Shown here: one piece after another, positions 55,541-64,000 of the stretch
Layout of the letters: each line of letters begins with the position of its first letter
Position numbering within the stretch: the first letter of the stretch is position 1
Assembly (NCBI GenBank): GCA_018241895.1
Contig: JAFECX010000217.1
Span: 1 to 64,000, forward strand
Length of the DNA stretch: 64,000 nucleotides
Origin: Pseudomonadota bacterium
GTDB taxonomy: Bacteria; Pseudomonadota; Gammaproteobacteria; Burkholderiales; Burkholderiaceae_C
Direction of reading: 5' to 3'
The notes under the pieces: model-generated
What the model saw: the letters and a program-made list of their open reading frames with translations, nothing else
What the model was told of the DNA's origin: nothing
Database searches by the model: none
Translations under genes and position numbers: made by a program

Positions 55541-57802
55541 TCAGGCAAAGCCCTTCATCGGGCTCATGCCGATGGCGGTGATCTGCGCCACGTAGTCGTT
55601 GATCAACCGGGGCAGGCGCTCGATGTCGGTGATCGCGACCTCGTGGTTGACGACGCGCTCGCTCTCGAGGCCGAGCTGCTTCAAGGTGTCGTCGACCTTG
55701 CTCATGCGGTAGTAGGCCATCTCGGAGCCCCTGACGAAGTGGCACTGGTAGTCGTCGCCCTTCTTGCAGCCGAGCATCATCACGCCGTCCCAGCCGCCGT
55801 TGAGCGCGTCGGTGACCCAGATCGTGTTCACCGAGCCCAGGCAGCGCACCGGGATCACGCGCACGAAGGCCGACACCGTGCGCCGCTGCAGCGCCGCCAT
55901 GTCCAGCGCCGGGTAGGCGTCGTTCTCGCAGGCGAGGATGAGGATGCGCGGCTTGCCGCTGTCCTCGTCGGGCATGTCGACGGACTTGATCTGCGCGCCC
56001 ACGCTGTCCACCGAGTAGTTCTCGAACGAGATCACGCGCACCGGGCAGGCGCCCATGCAGGTGCCGCAGCGCCGGCAGCGGCTCTCGTTGAAGACGGGGT
56101 AGCGCCGCTCGTCCTCGTCGATGGCGCCGAACGGGCACTCCACCGTGCAGCGCTTGCACTGCGTGCAGCCTTCCAGGCGCACGATCGGATAGCTCAGGTC
56201 GCCGCTGCGCGGGTGCGCGGCGCGGCCGAGCGCGGCGTTTTCCACCGCCTGGATCGCCTTCATCGCGGCGCCGGCGGCGTCCTCGACGGCCTGGCCGATG
56301 TCCATCGGCCGGCGTGCCGGCCCGGCGGCGTAGATGCCGGTGCGCCGCGTCTCGTACGGAAAGCAGATGAAGTGCGAGTCGGCGAAGCCGTACCTGAGCT
56401 GCGGCAGGTCGGGGCCCTGCCGGTAGTCGAGGTTGAGCACCGAGATCTTCGCGAGGGCACTCTTCTTCTCGGCCGCTGCGGCGTCGCCCTTCTCGACCTC
56501 GGTCACGGTGGCGGCCCACTCGTCGAGGTCGACGCCGGCGTTGGCGACCTGGCCGGTGGCGAGCACGACGAGGTCGGCCTCGGCGACCGCGTCCTCGTCG
56601 AGGATGAGGTCGCGCAGGCGCACGCGCGCGCCGTCGCCGGCGGGCTCGACGCCGTGCGCCACGCCCTTGGTGAAGGTGATGCCCTTGTCCTGCGCGCTGC
56701 GGTAGAAGTCCTCGCCCATGCCCGGCGTGCGCAGGTCGGTGTACAGCACCATCGCGCTCGCCTCGGGGTCGGCGTCCTTGACGTACATCGCCTGCTTGAT
56801 GCTGGTGCCGCAGCAGTGGCCCGAGCAGTAGGGCAGGTGCTTGCCGCTGCTGTCGCGCTGGCCGGCGCACTGGACGAAGACGACGCTCTGCACCGCGCGG
56901 CCGTCGGCGCGGCGAATCGGCTTGCCGTCGGCGGCGCGCGCCAGCGCCTCGAAGCCGGCCTGGTCGACGACGTGCGGGTGGATGCCGCCGCCGAGCTCGG
57001 GCAGCTTCGCGATGTCGTAGGTCGTGAAGCCGCTGGCCTGCACGATGGCGCCGCAGGTGGCCTCGCTCGTGCTGCCGTCGTCGCGTTCGATGCGCACCTG
57101 GAAGCGCCCGGGCGCGCCCGCGGTCTGCACGAGGTGCGCGCCCAGCATGACCTCGATGCGCGGGTGCGCGCGCGCGCGCTCGACGAGCGCGCCGATGCCG
57201 GTGTCCACCGGCTCGCCATAGGGCTCGCGCGAGGGCGTGCGCTTCCACAGCCGCGCGGCCCAGCCGCCGAGCGCGGCCGCGCGCTCGACCAGCAGCACGT
57301 CGTAGCCGGCGTCGGCCGACTCCAGCGCCGCGGTGAGGCCGCTCACGCCGCCGCCCACCACCAGGATGCGGCGCGCGTCGCCGCGGTTCGGGCTGCCGGC
57401 GGGCACCTTCAGGCGCTTCAGCTCGGCGCAGCCCATGCGCACGTAGTCGTCGGCCATCTCCTGGCGCACCTCGTCGTGCGCCTGGCCTTCGGCCACCATC
57501 CACAGCACGCCTTCGCGCAGGTTGGCGCGCGCCAGCGCGACCTCGGGGAAGTGGAAGGCCTCGGTCTTCATGCGCCGCGAGCACGCGGCCAGCATCACGT
57601 GCGTGACGGCGGCTTCGTCGGCGCTGCCGGCGATGTCGGCGCGGATCGCGGCCACGCCCTCGTCGCTGCACAGGAACGGGTGCTCGCGCACCAGCGCCAT
57701 CTTGCCTTCGCGCTTGGCCACCTTGGACAGCTGCTTGGCATCGAGCGCCGCGCCGATGCCGCAGCCGGTGCAGATGTAGGCGGCGGTCCTGGTCTCAGCC
57801 AT
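55541..57802 (-). CDS. qmoB: QmoB, HdrA-like flavoprotein with MvhD-type C-terminus
   Basis: 753 aa. YICTGCGIGAALD at the start, FAD loop VVGGGVSGLTAALESADAGYD at ~145, QCAGQRDSSGKHLPYCSGHCC, two ferredoxin motifs CTQCKRCTVEC and CRRCGTCMGAC around 540-590, and a C-terminal MvhD-like domain (VIPVRCLGSVNTIWV, LGCKKGDDYQCHF). Electron acceptor for AprAB, linking APS formation to the quinone pool. Overlaps the qmoA end by 8 bases. Confidence 0.95.
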   Translation of the reverse strand: MAETRTAAYICTGCGIGAALDAKQLSKVAKREGKMALVREHPFLCSDEGVAAIRADIAGSADEAAVTHVMLAACSRRMKTEAFHFPEVALARANLREGVLWMVAEGQAHDEVRQEMADDYVRMGCAELKRLKVPAGSPNRGDARRILVVGGGVSGLTAALESADAGYDVLLVERAAALGGWAARLWKRTPSREPYGEPVDTGIGALVERARAHPRIEVMLGAHLVQTAGAPGRFQVRIERDDGSTSEATCGAIVQASGFTTYDIAKLPELGGGIHPHVVDQAGFEALARAADGKPIRRADGRAVQSVVFVQCAGQRDSSGKHLPYCSGHCCGTSIKQAMYVKDADPEASAMVLYTDLRTPGMGEDFYRSAQDKGITFTKGVAHGVEPAGDGARVRLRDLILDEDAVAEADLVVLATGQVANAGVDLDEWAATVTEVEKGDAAAAEKKSALAKISVLNLDYRQGPDLPQLRYGFADSHFICFPYETRRTGIYAAGPARRPMDIGQAVEDAAGAAMKAIQAVENAALGRAAHPRSGDLSYPIVRLEGCTQCKRCTVECPFGAIDEDERRYPVFNESRCRRCGTCMGACPVRVISFENYSVDSVGAQIKSVDMPDEDSGKPRILILACENDAYPALDMAALQRRTVSAFVRVIPVRCLGSVNTIWVTDALNGGWDGVMMLGCKKGDDYQCHFVRGSEMAYYRMSKVDDTLKQLGLESERVVNHEVAITDIERLPRLINDYVAQITAIGMSPMKGFA

Positions 57803-59090
57803 GCGTTGCCTCCGCGCCCTTGCTGCGGTGGATGACCTGGATGCCGCGCAGCGCCGCCGCGGTGGCGCTCTGCACGGCGCGGTTGACGTCCAGCGGCGCC
57901 GCCGCGGCGCCGGCGCCGAACTGGCCGCCGCTCACGCTGCCCTCGAGGAAGCCGCTGGAATCGCGCACGATGTCCGCGGGCAGCGTCAGGCCCTCGGTCT
58001 CGGGCTGCATGCCGATCGCGAGTACCACCAGGTCGTGCGCGTTGGCGTAGCGGTGGTAGCCCTCGGTGTCCACGCCGTGCAGGATCGGGTTGCCGCTGGC
58101 CTCGTCGAGCGCGATGCGCGCGACCTTGCTCTTGACGAAGGCGACCGTTGCGTCGGCCTGCACGCGCGCGTAGAAGTCCTCCAGGCGGTCGATGGCGCGG
58201 ATGTCGATGTAGTAGACGGTCGACTTCGCGCCGCCCTCGGGGTAGGCCTCGCGCACGTACTGCGTCTGCTTGAGCGAGGCCATGCAGCAGATGCGCGAGC
58301 AGTGGCGCAGGTGGTTCTCGTCGCGCGAGCCGGCGCACTGGACGAAGGCGATGTTCTTCGCCGGCTGGCCGTCCGAGGGGCGCAGCAGCCGCCCGCCGGT
58401 CGGCCCGCCGGGGTCGGCCAGGCGCTCGAACTCGACGCTGGTGATGACGTTGGCGTAGCGCCCGTAGCCGTACGGCTGGATGCGCGCGGCATCGTACGGC
58501 CGCCAGCCGGTGGCCCAGATCACGCTGCCGGCGGCGAGCTCGAAGGTCTGCTCCTGCATGTCGAGCTCGATCGCGCCGACCGGGCAGGCGGCGCGCGCGC
58601 GCTCGGCGTCGGGCGTGCCGATGATCGAGGGGTCGAGCACGTAGCGCGGCGGGTGCGCCAGGCCGTGCGGCAGGTAGGCCGCGGGGATGCGGTCGAGGCC
58701 GTAGTTGTGGCGGTTGGGGATGGTGGCCTCGACCGCCTTCGCGCACGCGCCGCAGGCCGTGCAGCGCTCGTTGACGTAGCGCGGGCGTTGGCGCACGCTG
58801 ACGCGATAGTCGCCGGCGCGGCCTGCCACCGCCGTCACCTCGGCCATCGTGAGCACGCGCACGCGGCGGTTGGCGCGCAGGCGGCGCAGGTTGATCTCGA
58901 GCCCGCAGGTCGGGTGGCACATCTTCGGGAAGTAGCGGTACAGCTGCGCCGTGCGCCCGCCCAGCGTCGGCTCGCGCTCGACGAGGATCACGTCGCGCCC
59001 CGTTTCCGCCGCCTCCAGCGCCGCCGTCATGCCGGCGATGCCGCCGCCCACCACGAGCAGCGTCGGGCTGCTGGCTACCGTGCTCGTCAT
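57795..59090 (-). CDS. qmoA: QmoA, HdrA-like flavoprotein
   Basis: 431 aa. FAD site VVGGGIAGMTAALEAAETG at ~13, YRYFPKMCHPTCGLEINLRRL (HdrA-type), CTACGACAKAVE, FVQCAGSRDENHLRHCSRICC and a C-terminal GGQFGAGAAAAPLDVNRAV that closes the flavin fold. Forms with QmoB the Apr-linked oxidoreductase. 31 bases after the phosphoesterase. Confidence 0.95.
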   Translation of the reverse strand: MTSTVASSPTLLVVGGGIAGMTAALEAAETGRDVILVEREPTLGGRTAQLYRYFPKMCHPTCGLEINLRRLRANRRVRVLTMAEVTAVAGRAGDYRVSVRQRPRYVNERCTACGACAKAVEATIPNRHNYGLDRIPAAYLPHGLAHPPRYVLDPSIIGTPDAERARAACPVGAIELDMQEQTFELAAGSVIWATGWRPYDAARIQPYGYGRYANVITSVEFERLADPGGPTGGRLLRPSDGQPAKNIAFVQCAGSRDENHLRHCSRICCMASLKQTQYVREAYPEGGAKSTVYYIDIRAIDRLEDFYARVQADATVAFVKSKVARIALDEASGNPILHGVDTEGYHRYANAHDLVVLAIGMQPETEGLTLPADIVRDSSGFLEGSVSGGQFGAGAAAAPLDVNRAVQSATAAALRGIQVIHRSKGAEATHG

Positions 59091-59121
59091 GACGATGTCC
59101 TCCTTGCCGGGCCGGCCGCCG

Positions 59122-59643
59122 CTACGAGGGCAGCGTGCAGGTCTCGAAGCTCATGCGCTCGAGATCTCCGAGCACCCAGGTCGGCGGACCACCGATGCCG
59201 GCCACCGTGCCGGGGTTGACGAGCCATGTGCGCTGTCCTCGGATGTTGGGTTGCTGCACCAGCGCCGCGACGTGCGTGTGGCCGCAGCACACCAGGTCGT
59301 AGTCGGCGGTGCAGGCCATGCCCTGCGCCTGATGCGGGTAGTGGGTGACGTAGACGCGCCGCCCGCCGAGCGTCAGCTCGGCCTCGCCGCCGTGGTAGTG
59401 CAGCCAGCCGCCGGAGGCCTCGGCCATCCGCGCCAGCGCCAGCGCATCGCCCAGGTTGTTGCCGTGCACGACATGCACCGCCATGCCGAGCGCACCGAGT
59501 GCGTCCAGCGGGCGCAGCGTGTTGGCGCCGATCACGTCGCCGCAGTGGACGAGCGCCGAGGCCCCGGCGCGCGCTGCCGCCTGCGCCGCGGCCAGCAACG
59601 GGTCGGCCCGGTCGTGACTGTCGGAGACGATGCAGATCTTCAA
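59122..59643 (-). CDS. YfcE/MJ0936-type metallophosphoesterase heading the qmo operon
   Basis: 173 aa calcineurin-like phosphoesterase. Metal ligands in IVSDSHDR (DxH), VHCGDVIG (GDxxx), VHGNNLGD (GNxD-like, NN here), YVTHYPHQ and CCGHTHVAAL. Probably cleaves a phosphodiester or monoester; substrate unknown. Start TTG 59643 gives the family N-terminus MKICIVSDSH; GTG 59667 is the alternative. First gene before qmoA, downstream of the operator-like dyad. Confidence 0.88.
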   Translation of the reverse strand: MKICIVSDSHDRADPLLAAAQAAARAGASALVHCGDVIGANTLRPLDALGALGMAVHVVHGNNLGDALALARMAEASGGWLHYHGGEAELTLGGRRVYVTHYPHQAQGMACTADYDLVCCGHTHVAALVQQPNIRGQRTWLVNPGTVAGIGGPPTWVLGDLERMSFETCTLPS

Positions 59644-59734
59644 CGCCTGTCTCGCGCGCCTGCGCACGCCCGCCCGCACGCATCCGCGCACGAGCCCCGC
59701 GTCGATGGGACCACAGTCGGACGCGGCAGCGAAT

Positions 59735-59774
59735 AACCCTCGTGGGTAGGCCCCACTACGCCATCGCGGGGGTA
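59735..59774 (-). promoter_or_regulatory. Degenerate TACCC/GGGTA dyads ahead of the qmo operon
   Basis: AACCC-TCGT-GGGTA (59735-59748; 4-base spacer) and, 9-26 bases to the right, TACGC...GGGTA half-sites (59757-59774). Read on the minus strand the middle contains GTGGGGCC, also found after the first dsrA dyad (GGGTGGGGCC). They lie ~90-130 bases before the phosphoesterase start. Weaker than at tusA and dsrA. Confidence 0.5.
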
Positions 59775-59892
59775 GACGCAGCGTGGCCCGCCCGCCTCGG
59801 CTGCATCGGCCCGTCATGGCGCCCTGCGTGCACCGACGCGCGCGCGCTGCACAGGCGCCCGCGCGCGCCCGATGCACGCCGCGGGTGCGGCC

Positions 59893-60672
59893 TCAGGCGG
59901 CCAGCACGCGCAGCGCGTGGACGATCGTCGATCCCGAGACGACGATGAGCAGTTCCAGCACGCGACGGCGGAACGAGGCCGGCGAGATGCCGGCGAAGCC
60001 GCGCTGGCCGATCGCGATGCCGACGAGCATCGGCGGCAGCATCCACAGCACCCACGCCGCGGTGGCCGCACCCAGCAGCACGTTCGGCGCGTCGGCAAGC
60101 CACGACAGGCCCGCGGCCCAGGCCAGCGCGTACAGGTCGGTGAAGAGGAACAGGGCGATCAGCGTCGCGCGCATCGCGGCCGGCTCGAGCGCCGTCGCGC
60201 TGAGCAGCACCGCCACCATGATGCCGCCGATGGCCGCCACGCCGTTGGCCAGCCCGGATGCGAGCCCGGTGGCCAGCCGCACGCTGCGCGTCGCCTCCAG
60301 ATGCGCCGTGGCGCCCGAGCGCAGCACGGCGGTGGCCAGCAGCAGCAGCGTGCCGATCAGCAGGCGCAGCGGCGTTTCGGGCAACCAGCCGAGCAGCGCC
60401 AGGCCGAGCGGGATCGCCAGCGCGTTGCCGAGCACCAGCCAGCCCAGCCAGCGCGCATGGATGTCGCGCCAGCTGCCCGGCACCTGATGCACGCTGGCGA
60501 GCACTTCCAGGACGAAGGCCACCGGAACGATCTCGACCGGCGAGACGACGAGCGAGAGCCCGGCGACCGTGACGGCCGAAAAGCCGAAGCCGGCAAAGCC
60601 GCGCACGACGCCGGCGGCCGCGACGACCGCCATGGCCCAGAGCAGCGGCAGCAGCGGCAGCGGAGCCTGCAT
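59893..60672 (-). CDS. TauE/SafE-family permease
   Basis: 259 aa, seven to eight hydrophobic helices. RGFAGFGFSAVTVAGLSLVVSPVEIVPV near the start is characteristic of TauE/SafE (DUF81) anion exporters, which move sulfite, sulfoacetate or other C2 sulfonate products. Placed after the TauABC-type transporter genes with a 64-base gap; likely exports sulfite or a related anion. Confidence 0.9.
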   Translation of the reverse strand: MQAPLPLLPLLWAMAVVAAAGVVRGFAGFGFSAVTVAGLSLVVSPVEIVPVAFVLEVLASVHQVPGSWRDIHARWLGWLVLGNALAIPLGLALLGWLPETPLRLLIGTLLLLATAVLRSGATAHLEATRSVRLATGLASGLANGVAAIGGIMVAVLLSATALEPAAMRATLIALFLFTDLYALAWAAGLSWLADAPNVLLGAATAAWVLWMLPPMLVGIAIGQRGFAGISPASFRRRVLELLIVVSGSTIVHALRVLAA

Positions 60673-60736
60673 CGGGTGGGGCGGAGGGCGTGCGCGCTGC
60701 GCTGGCGCGCTCGCCCCCCGGGCCCGTCGCGGCGCG

Positions 60737-61627
60737 CTACACGCGGCCCTTCCAGGGCACCAGCGCCCGCTCGAGGTAGCGCATCAGCAGGTCGAAGCCG
60801 AACGCGAACAGGCCGATGACGATGATGCCCATGATCACGGTGTCGCTCTGCAGGTACTGCGCGGCGTTGAGCACCATGAAGCCCAGGCCGCGCGTGGCGG
60901 CGACCATCTCCGCGGCCACCAGCGTGGTCCAGCCGAAGCCGATGCCGATGCGCATGCCGGTGAGGATCTCGGGCAGCGCGGCCTTGAGGATCACGTGCCA
61001 GACGATCTGCAGGCGCGAGGCGCCCATCGCGTAGGCGGCGTGGATCTGCTCGATCGACACCGAGCGCACGCCGGCGCGCGCCGAGATCGCCATCGGCGCG
61101 AAGATCGCGAGGTAGATGAGCAGGATCTTCGACAGCTCGCCGATGCCGAACCAGATGATCATCAGCGGCAGGTAGGCCAGCGGCGGCAGCGGGCGGTAGA
61201 ACTCGATCGGCGGGTCGAAGACGCCGCGCACGAAGCGGTTGGTGCCCATCAGGATGCCGACCGGGACCGCGGTCACGCACGACAGCAAGAAGGCGCCGAA
61301 CACGCGCTGCAGGCTGATCCAGGTGTGCTCGGCGAGCGTCGAGTTCGCCACGCCTTCGGTGAGCGCCAGCACGAACTTGCCCCACACCGCCTGCGGCGTG
61401 GGCAGGAACAGCGGCTTGATCAGCCCCAGGTTGGTGATCGCGAACCAGGCGACGAACAACGCGATCGAGGTCACGACGCTGATGGCGACGCTCTTGCCCT
61501 GGCCCGGCGCGCCGTAGACCTGGCCCGGCGCGGCCGCCTTGGTCGCGAACAGGCCGCCGGCGCGCGCCGCGGCCGCGCCCTGCGCCACCGCGTGCGAGCG
61601 CGGAATGAGCCATTGCAGCCTAGACAT
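60737..61627 (-). CDS. tauC: ABC transporter permease, TauC/SsuC type
   Basis: 296 aa. Six hydrophobic segments and the EAA loop [24 protein letters not shown], cut here as [20 protein letters not shown]. Closest in pattern to taurine/sulfonate/nitrate permeases ([22 protein letters not shown]). Start overlaps the end of tauB by 8 bases. A long N-terminal cytosolic stretch (~45 residues) precedes the first helix. Confidence 0.92.
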   Translation of the reverse strand: MSRLQWLIPRSHAVAQGAAAARAGGLFATKAAAPGQVYGAPGQGKSVAISVVTSIALFVAWFAITNLGLIKPLFLPTPQAVWGKFVLALTEGVANSTLAEHTWISLQRVFGAFLLSCVTAVPVGILMGTNRFVRGVFDPPIEFYRPLPPLAYLPLMIIWFGIGELSKILLIYLAIFAPMAISARAGVRSVSIEQIHAAYAMGASRLQIVWHVILKAALPEILTGMRIGIGFGWTTLVAAEMVAATRGLGFMVLNAAQYLQSDTVIMGIIVIGLFAFGFDLLMRYLERALVPWKGRV

Positions 61628-62447
61628 GGGCGGCCTCCTTGCCTTGTTCGCCGGCGCGCTCGTCGCCGTAGATGATCCCGAGCACCATCTCGCGCATCTT
61701 GATGAACTCGGGGCTGGACTTCACCGCCCGCGCGTCGCGTGTCTCGAGGAAGCGGCGGTTGAACGTCAGATCGTAGGTGTTGGTGATGCGCCCGGGGCGC
61801 GGCGACATCACGATCACGCGCGTGGCCAGGAACAGCGCCTCCTCGACGCTGTGCGTGATGAAGAAGAACATCTTGCCGGTCTTCTTCCAGACGTCGAGCA
61901 GCAGCTCCTGGATGGTCTCGCGCGTGAGCGCGTCGAGCGCGGCCATCGGCTCGTCCATCAGCAGCGTCGCCGGGTTGCAGGTGAGCGCGCGCGCGATGCC
62001 CACGCGCTGCTGCATGCCGCCCGAGAGCTGGTAGATCATGTGCTTGTGGAAGTCCTGCAGGCCCACCAGCGCCAGATTGCGGGCGGCGATCTCGTGGCGT
62101 TCGGCCTTCGGCACGCCCTGCAGCCTGAGGCCGAACTCGGTGTTGTCGATGACGTTGAGCCACGGCAGCAGCGCGTGCTTCTGGAACACCACGCCGCGGT
62201 CGGAGCCGGGGCCCGTGATGCGCCGCTCGCCCAGGCGCAGCTCGCCGCGCGTGGGCGAGAGGAAGCCGGCCATCAGGCTGAGCAGCGTCGTCTTGCCGCA
62301 GCCCGAGGCGCCGAGCGCAACCACGAAGTCGCCGGTGCCGATCGTGAGGTTGATGTTGTCCAGCGCCTTGACCTCCTCGCCGGGCTGGCGCCCGGGAAAG
62401 ACGACGCTCACGCCGTCGACGTGCAGGGCTTCGGTCTGTGCGGCCAT
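61620..62447 (-). CDS. tauB: ABC transporter ATP-binding protein, TauB/SsuB type
   Basis: 275 aa ATPase. Walker [12 protein letters not shown] at ~47, Q-loop [12 protein letters not shown], signature [15 protein letters not shown], Walker [12 protein letters not shown] and the H-loop [12 protein letters not shown] 62447 has an AAGGGAG ribosome site; further upstream sequence is noncoding in frame. Pairs with TauC and TauA of this operon. Confidence 0.94.
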   Translation of the reverse strand: MAAQTEALHVDGVSVVFPGRQPGEEVKALDNINLTIGTGDFVVALGASGCGKTTLLSLMAGFLSPTRGELRLGERRITGPGSDRGVVFQKHALLPWLNVIDNTEFGLRLQGVPKAERHEIAARNLALVGLQDFHKHMIYQLSGGMQQRVGIARALTCNPATLLMDEPMAALDALTRETIQELLLDVWKKTGKMFFFITHSVEEALFLATRVIVMSPRPGRITNTYDLTFNRRFLETRDARAVKSSPEFIKMREMVLGIIYGDERAGEQGKEAAHV

Positions 62448-62545
62448 GTGGCTTGCTCCCTTGGATCGACGCCGGGGGTGGCGCCTGCTTCGAGTCGGCA
62501 GCGTGCCGGCCATCGCGCCGGCACGCCGCGCATCGATGCCGCGCG

Positions 62546-63592
62546 CTACTTCGCGCCGGCCTCGGCGAACTTGGCGGTGACGTAGGCGCTGTAGTCGGCC
62601 GGGATCTTGTCGATCTGGCGCTGCTCCTTGAGGAACTGCGCGCTCGCGGTGAGCGCCTGCACCGCCTTGCCGTTCTTGCCGCCGCCCAGCCAGGTCGGCG
62701 AGATCTGCGCCTGCACATCGGGAAAGCCCAGCATCTTCATCGCCTCGGCGTTGTCGGCGGCATCGCCGCCGACCAGTTTGGTCATCGCCTTGATCTGCGG
62801 CGAGTCCGCCGTCCACGCCGCCTTGTTGGCGAGGTAGTTGCCGTAGGCCTGTGCGAGCACCTTGCAGAAGGCGGCCATGAACTGCGGATTCGCAGCGGCC
62901 CATTTCTTGTCGACGATCAGGCCGTCGAACGTCGGCACGCTCTTCTGGCCGACCTCCTCCGACGTGACGATGGTGTGGCCGGTCTTGAGCAGCGTCGTGA
63001 GCGCGGGCGGCCAGACGTAGGCGGCGTCGATGTCGCCTCGCGTCCAGGCGGCCACGATCTCGGGCGGCTTCATGTTGAGGATCTGCACCTTGGACGGCGC
63101 GATCTTCCAGATGCGCTCGAGCGCGACCAGCAGGTGGAAGTGCGAGGTCGAGACGAACGGCACGGCCACCTTCTTGCCGACCAGATCCTGCGCCGTCTTG
63201 ATGCCCGAGCCGTTGCGTGCGACGAGCTGCTCGGACTGGCCGATGTCGTCGAGGATCCAGAACAGCTCGACGTCGACGCCGCGGCTGACCGCGGCCGCGA
63301 TGCCCGTCGAGCCGATCACGCCGATCGGCACGTCGCCCGAGGCGAGCGCGGCCGAGATGTCGCCGGCCGACGTGAATTGGCGCCAGTCGATCTTGGCGCC
63401 GGTGGCCTTTTCGAAGTCGCCGTTGGCGATCGCCGTGGGGAACGGGCCGACGATCGTCTGGTAGCCCACGGTGACGCTCTTGGCCTGCGCGCGGGCGCCG
63501 CCCATGCCCAGCATCGACGCACCCAGTGCCGAGCCGGCGACGACCTGGGCCGCTGCCACGTTGAACTTGCGACGGGAGAGATTTGAATTCAT
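62546..63592 (-). CDS. tauA: Taurine-type ABC substrate-binding protein
   Basis: 348 aa periplasmic binding protein. N-terminal signal [17 protein letters not shown] resembles a Tat signal (RRKF); mature part [59 protein letters not shown] is the TauA/SsuA pattern. Actual ligand could be taurine or another sulfonate. No TauD gene in this operon; a TauD-like gene lies 35 kb left. Confidence 0.92.
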   Translation of the reverse strand: MNSNLSRRKFNVAAAQVVAGSALGASMLGMGGARAQAKSVTVGYQTIVGPFPTAIANGDFEKATGAKIDWRQFTSAGDISAALASGDVPIGVIGSTGIAAAVSRGVDVELFWILDDIGQSEQLVARNGSGIKTAQDLVGKKVAVPFVSTSHFHLLVALERIWKIAPSKVQILNMKPPEIVAAWTRGDIDAAYVWPPALTTLLKTGHTIVTSEEVGQKSVPTFDGLIVDKKWAAANPQFMAAFCKVLAQAYGNYLANKAAWTADSPQIKAMTKLVGGDAADNAEAMKMLGFPDVQAQISPTWLGGGKNGKAVQALTASAQFLKEQRQIDKIPADYSAYVTAKFAEAGAK

Positions 63593-63655
63593 GTCGAACC
63601 TCGTGTTTGCGAACGTGGATGGGCGCCGCCGATTCGATCAGCCGGCGTGCGGGGC

Positions 63656-63685
63656 ATTATGGGCAGCCTGCTCGACGCCGTTCAA
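63656..63685 (-). promoter_or_regulatory. Sigma-70-like promoter of the tau operon
   Basis: On the minus strand TTGAAC (63685-63680), an 18-base spacer and CATAAT (63661-63656), about 64 bases before the tauA start. Good match to -35/-10 consensus in an otherwise GC-rich region. Confidence 0.55.
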
Positions 63686-63800
63686 GGCCGGCCGACGGTG
63701 CGTTCGGTGGCGGCGCGGTGCGTGCGCCGGGTGCGCGTAGTGCGGGCGCCGGATGCGCGTGGCGCGTGTGGTGCGCGGTCGGCGCTGGCCGTATGCTCAT
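63657..63800 (-). CDS. Possible 47-residue ORF upstream of tauA
   Basis: ATG 63800 is preceded by AAGGAG ten bases before; the product is short, basic and Pro/His/Ala-rich (MSIRPAPTAHHTRHAHPA) and resembles no family. Its stop overlaps the tau -10 element. It may be chance. The rest of 63593-64000 shows GTGCG-rich sequence and no gene. Confidence 0.18.
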   Translation of the reverse strand: MSIRPAPTAHHTRHAHPAPALRAPGARTAPPPNAPSAGLERRRAGCP

Positions 63801-64000
63801 GGTTCGATGTCTCCTTGCCTCGCGGGGCGCTCGCCGAGCCGGTGTCTTTTGCGTCGTGCCGCGCATGTCGTGCGGCGGCCGGTGCATGGGGGGCGCAGTG
63901 TGTCGGTGCAGCGGCCGCGGCAGTAGTGCCAGTTCGCGCCGTTCGGTGAGGCCACATCGCGTGCCGCGGTGGTGTTCTCCTCGGGCGGGTGCGTGCAGCG

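Noticed and set aside
63593-64000. Several short open frames at the right edge
   Set aside because: Repetitive GTGCG-rich composition, no family resemblance; only the 47-codon frame with a good ribosome site is kept, at low confidence.
1-64000. tRNA, rRNA, insertion sequences, attachment sites
   Set aside because: None could be recognised; no transposase, integrase or target-site duplications were seen, and no clear composition break marks an island boundary.

Overview
The window is very GC-rich, gene-dense bacterial DNA. The left part carries the gene order lptD-surA-rsmA, thiL-pgpA-cinA, and holA-lptE-leuS-exbD-exbB-dapB-bamE with divergent fur, then hprK-ptsN-hpf. This points to a betaproteobacterium, probably in the Burkholderiales. 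The right two thirds encode a nearly complete lithotrophic sulfur-oxidation pathway, so the organism is read as a sulfur-oxidising betaproteobacterium. This placement rests on recognised proteins and gene order; no rRNA or tRNA gene was seen.

Layout. 1-20.1 kb is housekeeping: outer-membrane assembly (lptD start missing at the left edge, surA, lptE, bamE), rsmA, a barstar-like inhibitor beside a secreted RNase Sa/T1-type ribonuclease, NADP malic enzyme, thiamine and phospholipid enzymes, DNA polymerase III delta, leucyl-tRNA synthetase, an ExbBD pair, dapB, fur and the nitrogen-PTS remnant. 20.4-23.1 kb holds a GST-like gene and tusA-dsrE2-yeeE, for sulfur-carrier and sulfur-compound import functions. 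23.2-28.9 kb is a seven-gene minus-strand operon of mostly unassigned proteins, divergent from dsrA. It includes an orphan Cas6-like protein, a TauD-like oxygenase, an HTH/ferredoxin/reductase fusion and a catalytically dead S24-like protein. 29.2-42.7 kb is dsrABEFHCMKLJOPN, a cysteine-less DsrC paralogue, dsrR and a siroheme SUMT. 42.7-45.9 kb is a NarXL-like two-component system and a LysR regulator divergent from sat. 46.1-50.5 kb is sat-aprB-aprA plus a one-heme protein. 50.6-53.9 kb holds a YkgJ protein, a MazG-like protein, a rhodanese, a third DsrC-family gene and a patatin. 53.9-59.6 kb is the minus-strand operon phosphoesterase-qmoA-qmoB-hdrC-hdrB. 59.9-63.6 kb is a TauE permease and a TauABC-type transporter.

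How it fits together. YeeE, TusA, the DsrE2-like protein, the rhodanese and DsrEFH would deliver sulfane sulfur to DsrC. Reverse-acting DsrAB, with DsrL and the DsrMKJOP membrane complex, would make sulfite. AprAB, linked to the quinone pool through QmoAB-HdrBC, would make APS. Sat would release sulfate and ATP. DsrN and the SUMT supply siroheme(-amide).

Most notable for follow-up: (i) a TACCC-N5-GGGTA-type dyad found ahead of tusA, between dsrA and the divergent accessory operon, and in degenerate form ahead of the qmo operon, suggesting a shared regulator; (ii) the accessory operon with its orphan Cas6-like gene and no CRISPR array; (iii) loss of the in-frame dsrE stop codon; (iv) three DsrC-family paralogues, two of them lacking the redox cysteines.
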